A stretch of 64,000 nt of DNA, taken from a virus. The stretch covers positions 435,669 to 499,668 of IMG/VR virus record IMGVR_UViG_3300017917_001342; one strand, written 5' to 3'. A model generated the notes under the pieces. That model searched no databases and was not told the origin of the DNA. It saw only the letters and a list, made by a program, of their open reading frames with translations. Position numbers and translations under genes: made by a program. Below are positions 10,166-18,851 of this stretch, piece by piece. Every line of letters begins with the position of its first letter. Within the stretch, counting starts at the first letter, position 1.

Positions 10166-10525
10166 ATGGATGAACGATTAAAGAAAGCGTTGGAGTTTTC
10201 TAACTACAGAATAAGTCTTTTTCAGAAAAAAGAAGACCTTAAACTCAACTTGTCTAACATGCTTACATATGCAAACAATGGTGGTATATTTAAAATAGAT
10301 CAGTCATTGATATGTTTTGTAAAAGCTATTATCGATCAAGGCAAAGAACGTATTGTATTGATCGATTCAAACGAAAATCCCATTGTTGTTACCGACATTA
10401 AAGAATTTTACAATGAAATATTCAATAGATATTTCGAAGCAACTAATCTCTACCACACTGAATACACTAAACTTAAAAAAAGCCGCACTGTGGGCAGTTT
10501 ACATGATTTCATAGAGGAAGAATAA
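10166..10525 (+). CDS. Conserved phage protein, unknown function
   Basis: 119 residues, charged and mostly helical, with a central 'QSLICFVKAIIDQGKERIVLID' and a later 'NPIVVTDIKEF' segment. GGGTG lies five bases before the ATG. It recalls small conserved proteins in marine T4-like phages that sit beside fibre genes, but I recognise no named family and no catalytic motif. It is followed two bases later by the first glycosyltransferase-like gene, so it probably shares that transcript. Confidence 0.5.
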   Translation: MDERLKKALEFSNYRISLFQKKEDLKLNLSNMLTYANNGGIFKIDQSLICFVKAIIDQGKERIVLIDSNENPIVVTDIKEFYNEIFNRYFEATNLYHTEYTKLKKSRTVGSLHDFIEEE

Positions 10526-10526
10526 C

Positions 10527-11408
10527 GTGGACAAAGGTTATCTAATGTTTGCGTATAATAACACCAGCATTGATTATATATCAATGGCACTATGCAATGC
10601 ATTGCTTATCAAGAAACATTTAAAACACAACAACGTTGCATTGGTTACCAACGAATATTCTATGACCTATTTAAAATCAATAACCAATGACGAATTAATT
10701 GAACGTGCATTTGATATTGTAATCTATGATGATATAAAAGATGGTAACAACGCAATTAGAGTTTTTAAAGATACTCGTTATACCGAATTTAGAGACAAGT
10801 ACCAAAATATAAACAGAATAAATGCCTACAATATAACACCGTTTGAACAAACTGTTGTATTAGACACAGATTATCTCATGTTAGATTCTAGCATGGACCT
10901 GGTTTGGGATTGTGAAGAAGATTTTATGTGTAATAGAAAAACTGTTACATTGGATCATGAAAAAAACTCATTTGGTTTTAATAATCGTTTCAATGAAATG
11001 AGCATACCGCTGTATTGGGCAACAGCAATATATTTTAAAAAATCTGAACGCAGTAGATCTGTCTTTGAACTTATTAATTTTATCAAAGAAAATTACGAAT
11101 ATTACGGCTATTTGTATAGTTTTCAACCATGCGGATATTTCCGTAATGATTTTGCATTGAGTATTGCTATACATATGATTGACAATTGTATGGAATACAA
11201 CTCAGTTAAACCATTTCCAATTGATTATATTCTAGTAAGTTTAGATGTAGATGAAATACATTCTTTTAAAAATGGTAGATTCCATATAACATCTGAACCA
11301 GATCCCGGTCAATTCAAATTGCACAACACATTTAATAACGTTCATGTCATGAATAAACGTGCAATACTTCGATACAAAGATGAGATTATAAATTATGCCT
11401 GTTTATAA
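10527..11408 (+). CDS. Putative glycosyltransferase, GT8-like (copy 1)
   Basis: 293 residues from a GTG with GAGGAAG upstream. The N-terminus (GYLMFAYNNTSIDYISMALCNALLIKKHL) resembles the opening strand and helix of GT-A enzymes of the glycogenin/GT8 type. 'VVLDTDYLML' near residue 115 provides a D-x-D motif expected to bind a metal and sugar nucleotide. The next gene is a paralogue with 'KLDADMLFF' at the matching place. Donor and acceptor are unknown. The sequence is AT-rich: one line inside it (10801-10860) is 28% G+C by hand count, lower than most of the window. Confidence 0.6.
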   Translation: MDKGYLMFAYNNTSIDYISMALCNALLIKKHLKHNNVALVTNEYSMTYLKSITNDELIERAFDIVIYDDIKDGNNAIRVFKDTRYTEFRDKYQNINRINAYNITPFEQTVVLDTDYLMLDSSMDLVWDCEEDFMCNRKTVTLDHEKNSFGFNNRFNEMSIPLYWATAIYFKKSERSRSVFELINFIKENYEYYGYLYSFQPCGYFRNDFALSIAIHMIDNCMEYNSVKPFPIDYILVSLDVDEIHSFKNGRFHITSEPDPGQFKLHNTFNNVHVMNKRAILRYKDEIINYACL

Positions 11409-12270
11409 AACACCTGATCCTACCAGAGGGTTTTTTACTATTGCGCAAAACAGTGGTGACAATGATTATGTTAGAATGGCATATGCATTGTCGTTGAGTT
11501 TAAAAGCAAGTCAATCTAAGGTTAAAAATCTCAGCATTGGAATTACACCCGGTACTACTGTGCCAGATGAGTATGCCTGGGCATTTGATCACATTGTAGA
11601 AATTCCCTGGGGCGACCACGCTGCCAATAGCGAATGGAAATTGGAAAATGAATGGAAAACCATTCATATGAGTCCCTATGATGAAACTGTAAAACTTGAT
11701 GCAGATATGCTGTTTTTCAACGATATTAATCTATGGTGGGATAAAATGGCAATAGAAGATTTTACATTCTGCAATCAAGTGTTGTCTTATAGGGCCGAAG
11801 TTGTTAACAGTGATTATTATAGAAAAACTTTTACTTCTAATAACCTACCAAATATATACACAGCTTTTATGTTTTTCAAAAAAACACCAATCTGTTATGA
11901 CCTCTTTAGTCTCGCTAAAATTGTTTATTTTAACTGGGAACGATTTTTTGAACAGTATCTGTTGCCAGAAGACCGACCAAAATACCCAAGTACAGATGTG
12001 ATATTTGCATTGGTTCTTAAAATTTTTGATATAGATCAGACGCTATACAAACGCAGATCTATTCCAACCTTTACACATATGAAACCAAAATTGCAAGGAT
12101 GGAATATAGCAGATGTAAAAAATTGGCAATCTAAAATTCCTGTATTTTTTACACCAGAATTGCAATGTAGAATAGGAAATCATTTGCAATTTTTCCCGTT
12201 GCATTATCACAATAAAACTTTTGTCACCGATAACATATTGAGCTATTATGAACAACAACTTAATACCTGA
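11395..12270 (+). CDS. Putative glycosyltransferase, GT8-like (copy 2)
   Basis: 291 residues; the ATG overlaps the end of its paralogue by 14 bases. The N-terminus (GFFTIAQNSGDNDYVRMAYA) and 'VKLDADMLFF' near residue 100 fit a GT-A fold with a D-x-D metal site. The protein is about the same length as the copy before it, consistent with tandem duplication followed by divergence. No membrane segment is seen, so it should act in the cytoplasm. Substrates are unknown; context suggests building a phage-specified glycan. Confidence 0.6.
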   Translation: MPVYKTPDPTRGFFTIAQNSGDNDYVRMAYALSLSLKASQSKVKNLSIGITPGTTVPDEYAWAFDHIVEIPWGDHAANSEWKLENEWKTIHMSPYDETVKLDADMLFFNDINLWWDKMAIEDFTFCNQVLSYRAEVVNSDYYRKTFTSNNLPNIYTAFMFFKKTPICYDLFSLAKIVYFNWERFFEQYLLPEDRPKYPSTDVIFALVLKIFDIDQTLYKRRSIPTFTHMKPKLQGWNIADVKNWQSKIPVFFTPELQCRIGNHLQFFPLHYHNKTFVTDNILSYYEQQLNT

Positions 12271-12790
12271 TTTAACCAATGCCTGGGCCTGGTTTGAAAA
12301 AGACACTGGTTTAATAAAACACGTGAGTTTTATTGACAACCAGTTATCGGAAGATAGCGGTCTAACTAAGATTAAAATTGACCCTAAAACTGCAACTGAC
12401 ATTATCACAGGTGTTAGCAATTTCTCACATTACAAAGTTGTACAAAAAAACAATGAATATGTTGCAATTTACATAGCGTCTAACCTACTGAGTATGATTT
12501 CAGTTTTTTGGTCATTGAAAGAACTTAAACCATTTGATCGAAAATGGTTACTATTTACTGAACCCGAAAGTCCTATTAGATTAGTGACTACTGAAACCGG
12601 ATACGACATGTATGTAGTATCTTATGTACAAAACGGTAAACTTTATATTACCATTAAAGAAGACCCAAGTTGGTTAGTAAAAACTGTAGACATTTCATCT
12701 GCTGTAGCTAATAATGGTTTAGGACCAATACCAATTTCATTAGACATGAGTAGAAATTACAGTGTATATGTGAGGCAAGATGCAGCGTAA
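12248..12790 (+). CDS. Hypothetical protein in glycosyltransferase cassette
   Basis: 180 residues, overlapping the previous gene by 23 bases and the next by 11, which indicates tight translational coupling. It is beta-rich with several Trp (NAWAWFEKDTG, SVFWSLKELK) and ends in a 'VYVRQDAA' strand. I recognise no domain or catalytic motif. Its place between glycosyltransferases may mean an accessory, carbohydrate-binding or structural role, but that is only inference. Confidence 0.5.
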   Translation: MNNNLIPDLTNAWAWFEKDTGLIKHVSFIDNQLSEDSGLTKIKIDPKTATDIITGVSNFSHYKVVQKNNEYVAIYIASNLLSMISVFWSLKELKPFDRKWLLFTEPESPIRLVTTETGYDMYVVSYVQNGKLYITIKEDPSWLVKTVDISSAVANNGLGPIPISLDMSRNYSVYVRQDAA

Positions 12791-13685
12791 TATTATTGAA
12801 TTTGATTTTGTATTTTTAAGTTACGATGAACCAAACGCAGAAATGCTATATGCAGAACTGTTAAACGTTGTACCGTGGGCAAAGAGAGTACACGGAGTCA
12901 AAGGATTTGATGCTGCGCACATTGCATGCGCAGATGCGTCCGACACTGATTTTTTTGTAACAGTTGATGGTGACAATCGCATAGATCCAAAATTTTTAGA
13001 CATTTCTATCGAAATTGAAGATTATCAGAATGACCATGCATGGACTTGGGCTAGTCGCAATCACATAAACGGATTGGTATATGGCAATGGCGGTTTAAAA
13101 TTATGGAGTAAATCGTTTGTGTACAACATGAAAAGCCATGAAAATAGCAGTACAGATGCTGGTAAGGTAGATTTCTGTTGGAATCACAAATACCATGATG
13201 TGTTCGGTACGTACAGTACTACTATGGCAAATGGCAGTGCCTATCAAGCATGGAGAGCAGGATACCGCGAAGGTGTCAAAATGAGCCTCAATAACGGCAA
13301 ACGAGTAAACCCGCCGGACTTTGCAAGAACTATATGGGTATACAACCTACACAAACTTTTAATTTGGTGCAGTGTAGGTGCAGACGTTACCAACGGCATA
13401 TGGAGTATTTTAGGTGCTAGACAGGGTGCATACGATTGCAATTTAACTGATTGGGATTATACTCAGATACATGACTACAATTGGTTCAAGTCTAAATGGG
13501 ATACGATAAAAGACTGTGATCCTGCTGCTAAAGCAATGGAGTTTGGTAAGGACCTAAGAAAAGGGTTAAACATCGACATTGCAGATTTTGATGCACAACA
13601 AAGTAAATTTTTTAAGAGTGTGTATATCAATCCGCCAAGACCACTAATTGGCTACGATATGATTTCTCATATATCTGCAACATAA
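12780..13685 (+). CDS. GT-A-like glycosyltransferase, tandem family copy 1
   Basis: 301 residues. It opens with 'FVFLSYDEPNAE', continues with 'AKRVHGVKGFDAAHIACA', and has 'VTVDGDN' near residue 65 as the D-x-D metal motif. Three further copies follow directly (13716, 14860, 15554). It shares with copy 4 a long C-terminal region including 'AYQAWRAGYREGVKM' and 'LIWCSVGADVTNGIWSILGARQG', so these two are the closest pair. Function as a glycosyltransferase rests on the fold-like pattern; substrates are unknown. Confidence 0.55.
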   Translation: MQRNIIEFDFVFLSYDEPNAEMLYAELLNVVPWAKRVHGVKGFDAAHIACADASDTDFFVTVDGDNRIDPKFLDISIEIEDYQNDHAWTWASRNHINGLVYGNGGLKLWSKSFVYNMKSHENSSTDAGKVDFCWNHKYHDVFGTYSTTMANGSAYQAWRAGYREGVKMSLNNGKRVNPPDFARTIWVYNLHKLLIWCSVGADVTNGIWSILGARQGAYDCNLTDWDYTQIHDYNWFKSKWDTIKDCDPAAKAMEFGKDLRKGLNIDIADFDAQQSKFFKSVYINPPRPLIGYDMISHISAT

Positions 13686-13715
13686 TTTAAATCATTTACA
13701 AAATTGAGCAGTTTA

Positions 13716-14867
13716 ATGTACGATATAGTATATGTAAAACTGTCAGACAATTTAGATGGGTATAATTCGTTAAAACAACAGTACCCACATATTATATTGC
13801 TTGACGGTTATACAGACTTAATAGACACTATGCATAGAGTAAAATCATTGTGTTTTACTAATATGTATTGGTTGGTATCAGACTGCGACGATGACAACCT
13901 AAATACTATATTGCAATGGCGGCCCTGGGATTGTGATAAACTGGTACCATATTTTTGGAAAAACAGCAAACACAGTGATGCCAACTTAGATGATGTCAAG
14001 ACAGGCAACAACACATTAACACAGGGTGCATATCTCTTACCGTTGGATTATCAGTTCAACAGTGAAGAAATTAAAAACCACAGACTGTTAGATATTGCAA
14101 TTATCAGCGGCAACAGTCCTGGGTCGTTACCCTTTGACATATTTTTTGTTAGCTATAACGAACCAAATGCAGATGAAAATTGGCAGCGTGTCGTTGATAG
14201 ATTTCCTTACGCTAGACGAGTACATGGTATTAAAGGTATTGACAAGGCACACAGGCGCTGTGCTGAACTTAGTCGGTCTGGTATGTTTTGGACAATCGAT
14301 GCCGATGCTGTGATACATGACGACTTTAATTTTGATTATGTTCCTGACATAAAAGAACGACCGTATCTATACATATGGCACAGTTTGAATCCTGTTAACG
14401 GATTAGAATATGGCTGGGGTGCAGTTAAGTTATGGCCTACCAAACTGGTTTTAGATTTCGACGGCAATTGGTTAGATTTTACTACAACTGTGGGCAACAT
14501 TCGTATGATGCCAGAAGTTGTTGCAACCAGTGCATTTAATATCGATGCGTGGACATCCTGGCGAAGTGGATTTAGAGAAACAATCAAACTCTGTGTTAAT
14601 GTATCCAATGGTGATCACGAAGAAAGTCTATACAGACTCATAACCTGGTTGACTGTTGCAAAATCGGTACCGTATGCTAATGATACAAGAAACGGTGCAA
14701 TAGAAGGGGTTGAATTCTTTTTGTCTGCTACATCTCTATCTGATCTATTAGTAATCAATGATTTTGATAAACTAAAACCCATATTCAATAATAGAAAAAC
14801 AACTGTGGTTTTTGATACACCGTTAGACAAGCTTGTTGAAAAATTAAAGGCCCATTGTCTTGTATGA
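13716..14867 (+). CDS. GT-A-like glycosyltransferase, copy 2, with extra N-terminal domain
   Basis: 383 residues from the ATG at 13716; a TTG at 13704 is also in frame but has no ribosome site, and the chosen start gives 'MYDIV' as in copy 3. Residues 1 to about 135 look like a worn copy of the same domain: a 'YDIVYV' strand and 'YWLVSDCDDDN' in place of the D-x-D strand. The full domain then begins with 'FDIFFVSYNEPNAD' and has 'FWTIDADAV' as its metal motif. This makes a two-domain protein with one apparently degenerate half. The end overlaps the next start. Confidence 0.55.
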   Translation: MYDIVYVKLSDNLDGYNSLKQQYPHIILLDGYTDLIDTMHRVKSLCFTNMYWLVSDCDDDNLNTILQWRPWDCDKLVPYFWKNSKHSDANLDDVKTGNNTLTQGAYLLPLDYQFNSEEIKNHRLLDIAIISGNSPGSLPFDIFFVSYNEPNADENWQRVVDRFPYARRVHGIKGIDKAHRRCAELSRSGMFWTIDADAVIHDDFNFDYVPDIKERPYLYIWHSLNPVNGLEYGWGAVKLWPTKLVLDFDGNWLDFTTTVGNIRMMPEVVATSAFNIDAWTSWRSGFRETIKLCVNVSNGDHEESLYRLITWLTVAKSVPYANDTRNGAIEGVEFFLSATSLSDLLVINDFDKLKPIFNNRKTTVVFDTPLDKLVEKLKAHCLV

Positions 14868-15552
14868 TATTGTTTTTATAAGCTACAACGAAACCAATGC
14901 AGAAGAAAACTGGGAACTGCTAAAACGTAGAATGCCTAGAGCTATGAGATTGCATGGTATAAAAGGTTTACATGCTGCACACGCAACTGCCGCAGCTATG
15001 GTATCTACTGACATGTTTTATGTTGTTGACGGCGATGCAGAAATACTGGATAATTTTGATTTTGACTATAATGTAGATGATCACAAAAAACAGTGTGTCC
15101 ATGTGTTCAGAGCTAAAAATCCAGTAAACGATCTTGTGTATGGGTACGGTGCAGTAAAACTACTGCCTACTAAAGATGTGTTATCTATTACGTCAACTAA
15201 ACTCAAACCAGATGTTACCACAAGCATCAATCGACGTTATGAAATAATTCATAAAATATCTAACATAACCAGATTCAATACCAATGAATTTAACACTTGG
15301 AGAAGTGCATTTAGAGAATGTGCTAAACTTGCTAGTAAAATAATACCAGAACAAGTAGACACAGAAACAGAACATCGTTTGAAAATCTGGTGTAATGTTG
15401 GGTCTGATCGACCCTTTGGTGAATGGTCTATTTTGGGTGCGCAAGCAGGTAAAAATTTCGGATTAACCTATAGAAACGATGTTGATCGTATGATGATGAT
15501 TAACAACGTAGACACAATGCGTCTACTCTATGATAGATACAAGTTGGTGTAA
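14860..15552 (+). CDS. GT-A-like glycosyltransferase, tandem family copy 3
   Basis: 230 residues, the shortest of the four copies. The start is a TTG overlapping the previous stop; it gives 'MYDIVFISYNETNAEENW', matching the family N-terminus, and no ATG fits near it. Key features are 'MRLHGIKGLHAAH', 'YVVDGDAEI' (D-x-D, near residue 65) and a C-terminal 'IWCNVGSDRPFGEWSILGAQAG'. It has the shared core but a shorter middle than copies 1 and 4. Glycosyltransferase function is inferred from the family pattern. Confidence 0.55.
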   Translation: MYDIVFISYNETNAEENWELLKRRMPRAMRLHGIKGLHAAHATAAAMVSTDMFYVVDGDAEILDNFDFDYNVDDHKKQCVHVFRAKNPVNDLVYGYGAVKLLPTKDVLSITSTKLKPDVTTSINRRYEIIHKISNITRFNTNEFNTWRSAFRECAKLASKIIPEQVDTETEHRLKIWCNVGSDRPFGEWSILGAQAGKNFGLTYRNDVDRMMMINNVDTMRLLYDRYKLV

Positions 15553-15553
15553 T

Positions 15554-16444
15554 ATGAACACTGCACCTTTAACTGATAGCTTCACTGTTAACACTCTTGA
15601 TATATTTTTTATCAGCTATGACGAACCTAATGCAGAAACCAATTGGAAACATCTACAAGAAATTACCAATAACCGAGCAAAGCGTATTCATAATGTAAAA
15701 GGTTTCGACAAAGTACATAAACTCTGTGCTAAATCAAGTACCACACGGCGCCTCGTTATTGTAGACGGTGACAGTTGGGTAAATTCCAACATCTTAGATG
15801 TCACGTTAGACGATGCCGAACACAAGACTGCATGTTTTAGTTTTAAAAGCATTAATTTTATCAATGGTCTGGAATACGGCAACGGTGGTATAAAAATCTG
15901 GGACAAGAACACACTGTTAGATTCCAATACACACGAATCATCGAATACAACAGACTTTTGCTGGGATATACCATATTATCAAATTGACCAAATAAGTGGT
16001 ACTACCGTTCAAAACGCTAGCCCATATCAAGCATGGCGGGCAGGTTACCGCGAAGGTGTTAAATTAACATACCTAAACGGTAAACCCATTAACAACTGGA
16101 ACAGTGATCGCAAAAAACTATGGAAAGGCAATTTGAGTAAATTGTCAGTGTGGTGCTCAGTTGGTCGTGATATAGAAAACGGAATCTGGGCAATACTAGG
16201 TGCTAGACAAGGACTGTGTGAAACATTAGGGTCTGAGCTAGATACTACTGTTATCAATGACTACGACTGGTTCAATACTAAATGGCAAACCGTACAAGAC
16301 GGCAATCCAGAATCTTTGGCAATACAATATGCAGCTACTCTCGACACACATTATGATTTTTATATACCAGAACTTGATGTTAAGAGCAGCAAATGGTTTA
16401 AGAACACCTATATCAATCCTGCAAGACAGGGGCTAATGAAATGA
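15554..16444 (+). CDS. GT-A-like glycosyltransferase, tandem family copy 4
   Basis: 296 residues from the ATG at 15554, preceded by GGTG; an in-frame ATG at 15530 inside the previous gene lacks a ribosome site. Family motifs are 'IFFISYDEPNAETNW', 'AKRIHNVKGFDKVHKLCA' and 'VIVDGDS'. The C-terminal half matches copy 1 closely (YQAWRAGYREGVKL, WCSVGRDIENGIWAILGARQG), and both end near 'YINP.R'. The stop overlaps the following methyltransferase-like start by four bases (ATGA). Confidence 0.55.
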   Translation: MNTAPLTDSFTVNTLDIFFISYDEPNAETNWKHLQEITNNRAKRIHNVKGFDKVHKLCAKSSTTRRLVIVDGDSWVNSNILDVTLDDAEHKTACFSFKSINFINGLEYGNGGIKIWDKNTLLDSNTHESSNTTDFCWDIPYYQIDQISGTTVQNASPYQAWRAGYREGVKLTYLNGKPINNWNSDRKKLWKGNLSKLSVWCSVGRDIENGIWAILGARQGLCETLGSELDTTVINDYDWFNTKWQTVQDGNPESLAIQYAATLDTHYDFYIPELDVKSSKWFKNTYINPARQGLMK

Positions 16445-17511
16445 CAATGCAATTACACGATAAAAATATTTTAGTTCAGTTACATAATGATCCTGCAATA
16501 TTAAGTTTCATTCTTAAATTAACTGACAGCGATAAAGTTGCATTCAAACAGTTATTGGTTTGGCCTCGATCATTGATTAGTATGATGTCTAAAAGTGACA
16601 CTAATGTTATTGAATTTTTAAACAAATGTACTCAAGATGAAATGGTATATGTAAAAGACATAGTGTCGTGGCCTCAAACACTGTTTGCACTATTGACAAA
16701 AAACAATAACAAAGTACTGAAGTTTCTAAATAGGATTTCTGATACTGAACGTTTTAGCATTGAACAAATATTAGAATGGTCGCCAGTACTGTTGAAAACG
16801 CTGCGTGACACACCAGAACACGTTACCGTAATACATCGTATGTGGGATATCGTACCCGACATGCCACGGTTCCTTAAAACCTATTTTGCAGTATACACGC
16901 ATCCAAACTTCAACAATAAAGAAATGATGGATGCCTTTAGTAATGGACAGCTTAATAGCAAACTATGGTTAATTGATACTGTTGAGTCATTGAACATATC
17001 GTTGAACAGAGTATGGACGCTGTGTGGGTGGATAGGCACATTGGCCTATTTGATGTTTATTCGTAGACAGAGTCTTGACATAACTCATATTCGCAGTTTT
17101 GATATAGATGATAACTGTCACGAATTAGCAGATACAATGAACAGAGAGCAGGTAGTAGAAGGTTGGGATTTTAAAGCATCTACATTAGACGTGAATCTAT
17201 TGCAATATGACGACTTTACATTTAACACTATGAGACGCAATGGTACTGTTCAGCCTGTGTTTGATTCGGCTGACACTATAATCAACACCAGTTGTGACCA
17301 TATGGGCAACTCGGACGTTTGGTGGAACAATATTCCAAGTGGTAAATTGGTTATATTACAAAACAACGATTTCTTTGAACATGACGAACACAGCAATTGT
17401 TGTTTTTCGTTAGAGCAATTTAAGTTAAAATATCCTATGCAACAAATTCTATATGAAGGTGCTCTTGATTGCACAATATACAATAGATTTATGTTGATAG
17501 GCTATAAATGA
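16441..17511 (+). CDS. Methyltransferase-like protein with N-terminal helical repeats
   Basis: 356 residues. The first 130 residues hold three related helical repeats of about 35 residues marked by 'LLVWPRSLISMM', 'IVSWPQTLFALL' and 'ILEWSPVLLKTL'. From about residue 185, 'VWTLCGWIGTLAYLMF', 'IRSFDIDDNC', 'INTSCDHMG' and 'GKLVILQNNDFF' follow the strand order of a class I SAM-dependent methyltransferase, with an altered Gly-rich first loop. Similar proteins occur in phages and bacteria. The target may be a sugar made by the upstream transferases; this is inference. It overlaps both neighbours by four bases, so it is part of the same operon. Confidence 0.5.
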   Translation: MTMQLHDKNILVQLHNDPAILSFILKLTDSDKVAFKQLLVWPRSLISMMSKSDTNVIEFLNKCTQDEMVYVKDIVSWPQTLFALLTKNNNKVLKFLNRISDTERFSIEQILEWSPVLLKTLRDTPEHVTVIHRMWDIVPDMPRFLKTYFAVYTHPNFNNKEMMDAFSNGQLNSKLWLIDTVESLNISLNRVWTLCGWIGTLAYLMFIRRQSLDITHIRSFDIDDNCHELADTMNREQVVEGWDFKASTLDVNLLQYDDFTFNTMRRNGTVQPVFDSADTIINTSCDHMGNSDVWWNNIPSGKLVILQNNDFFEHDEHSNCCFSLEQFKLKYPMQQILYEGALDCTIYNRFMLIGYK

Positions 17512-18851
17512 CAGTGGATTTGTCAACTTTAACAATTAGGCAATTACAAGAAGAATCTGCAAGAGTACTTGCCGCAGGAGATGGCTTTGGCAACAATGAA
17601 TTGGTAAAATTCAATAAAGTTGCTAACCATAACAGTCATGATTGGTATCGTGCTGTTATCGCATGGTACATAGAGCAGTATGGCAATTTGCCAAGTGTTG
17701 CAGGACCAGGTAAACAGGTTAAGTTGCTATTACAAAACACACCGACTGTGCAGCAACCTGTTTCACAGATATATCCCTATGATAAAATCAGTGTAGTACA
17801 TCTTGAAATCACATCTAAGTGCAATGCCAGTTGTCCGATGTGCGCAAGAAATAAATTCGGCGGACCTGTAAATGATCTGTTGCCACTAACTGAACTCAGT
17901 CTCATTGATATACAGCGTATCATGCCAATTGAGTTTGTACAGCAATTAACCAGACTTTATATGTGTGGTAACTATGGTGACCCTATTGTTGCCGCTGACA
18001 TGTTAGAAGTGTGCGAATGGCTAAGGTCTATAAACCCTGGAATAAAATTAGGCATACACACAAATGGTAGTGCAAAAACCGAGGGGTGGTGGAAACAACT
18101 TGGCAAATTGCTTTGTAAAAAAGGTGATTATGTAAAATTTGGTATAGATGGCTTACAAGACACAAACCATATCTATCGCAGAGGCACCTATTGGCAAAAG
18201 CTTATGAATAACGCACAGGCATTTATCAACGCTGGTGGTATTGCGCAATGGGAATTTATTGTTTTTAAACACAACGAACATCAAATCGAAGAAGCTGAAC
18301 AACTGAGTAAATCTATGGGTTTTCAACAGTTCAGAGTTAAGAAGACTGGCAGGTTTTTCAGTAATACGCGATTAGAAGGTAAAGACCGTCAAGAAGTATG
18401 GAATAGAAACGGCGACGTAGAATACTATATCGAAAAACCAACTAATCCTGTGTATACTAATGACAGTTTAGAAAAAGAACAACAGCTTGTAGACACCTTC
18501 GGCAGTATGCAAAATTATGTAGATCAAACCTGTGTTAAGTGTAAAGTTGCTGAAGATCATAGCATTTACATATCTGCTGAAGGATTGGTGTTCCCATGCT
18601 GCTGGACTGCCAATCAAATGTACATATGGTATACGCCGTTTAAGAAGAATGAAATATGGTCGTTGTTAGACGGTGATACTACACAGATAAGTGCATTAGA
18701 AAATGACCTGAAATCTATAATAGAGGGTAAGTTTTTCAATGACATAGCTAGTAGCTGGTCGAAGTCTAACACTAGTGACGGTAAACTAAAAGTCTGTGCT
18801 AAAACCTGTGGTACAGGCTTTGACCAATTTGCAAGCCAATTTAAAAAGTGA
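17508..18851 (+). CDS. Radical SAM enzyme with SPASM-like C-terminus (1)
   Basis: 447 residues. 'CNASCPMC' (Cys105, 109, 112) is the CxxxCxxC motif that binds the 4Fe-4S cluster and S-adenosylmethionine. 'YMCGNYGDP' and 'IHTNGS' are the next conserved strands. The C-terminal region has further cysteines ('CVKCKVAED', 'VFPCCW', 'CAKTCG') of the kind that bind auxiliary clusters in SPASM or twitch domains. The first 90 residues are an unrecognised extra domain. Reaction and substrate are unknown; SPASM-type enzymes commonly modify peptides, sugars or cofactors. It overlaps the methyltransferase-like gene by four bases and leads directly into a second radical SAM gene. Confidence 0.75.
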   Translation: MTVDLSTLTIRQLQEESARVLAAGDGFGNNELVKFNKVANHNSHDWYRAVIAWYIEQYGNLPSVAGPGKQVKLLLQNTPTVQQPVSQIYPYDKISVVHLEITSKCNASCPMCARNKFGGPVNDLLPLTELSLIDIQRIMPIEFVQQLTRLYMCGNYGDPIVAADMLEVCEWLRSINPGIKLGIHTNGSAKTEGWWKQLGKLLCKKGDYVKFGIDGLQDTNHIYRRGTYWQKLMNNAQAFINAGGIAQWEFIVFKHNEHQIEEAEQLSKSMGFQQFRVKKTGRFFSNTRLEGKDRQEVWNRNGDVEYYIEKPTNPVYTNDSLEKEQQLVDTFGSMQNYVDQTCVKCKVAEDHSIYISAEGLVFPCCWTANQMYIWYTPFKKNEIWSLLDGDTTQISALENDLKSIIEGKFFNDIASSWSKSNTSDGKLKVCAKTCGTGFDQFASQFKK

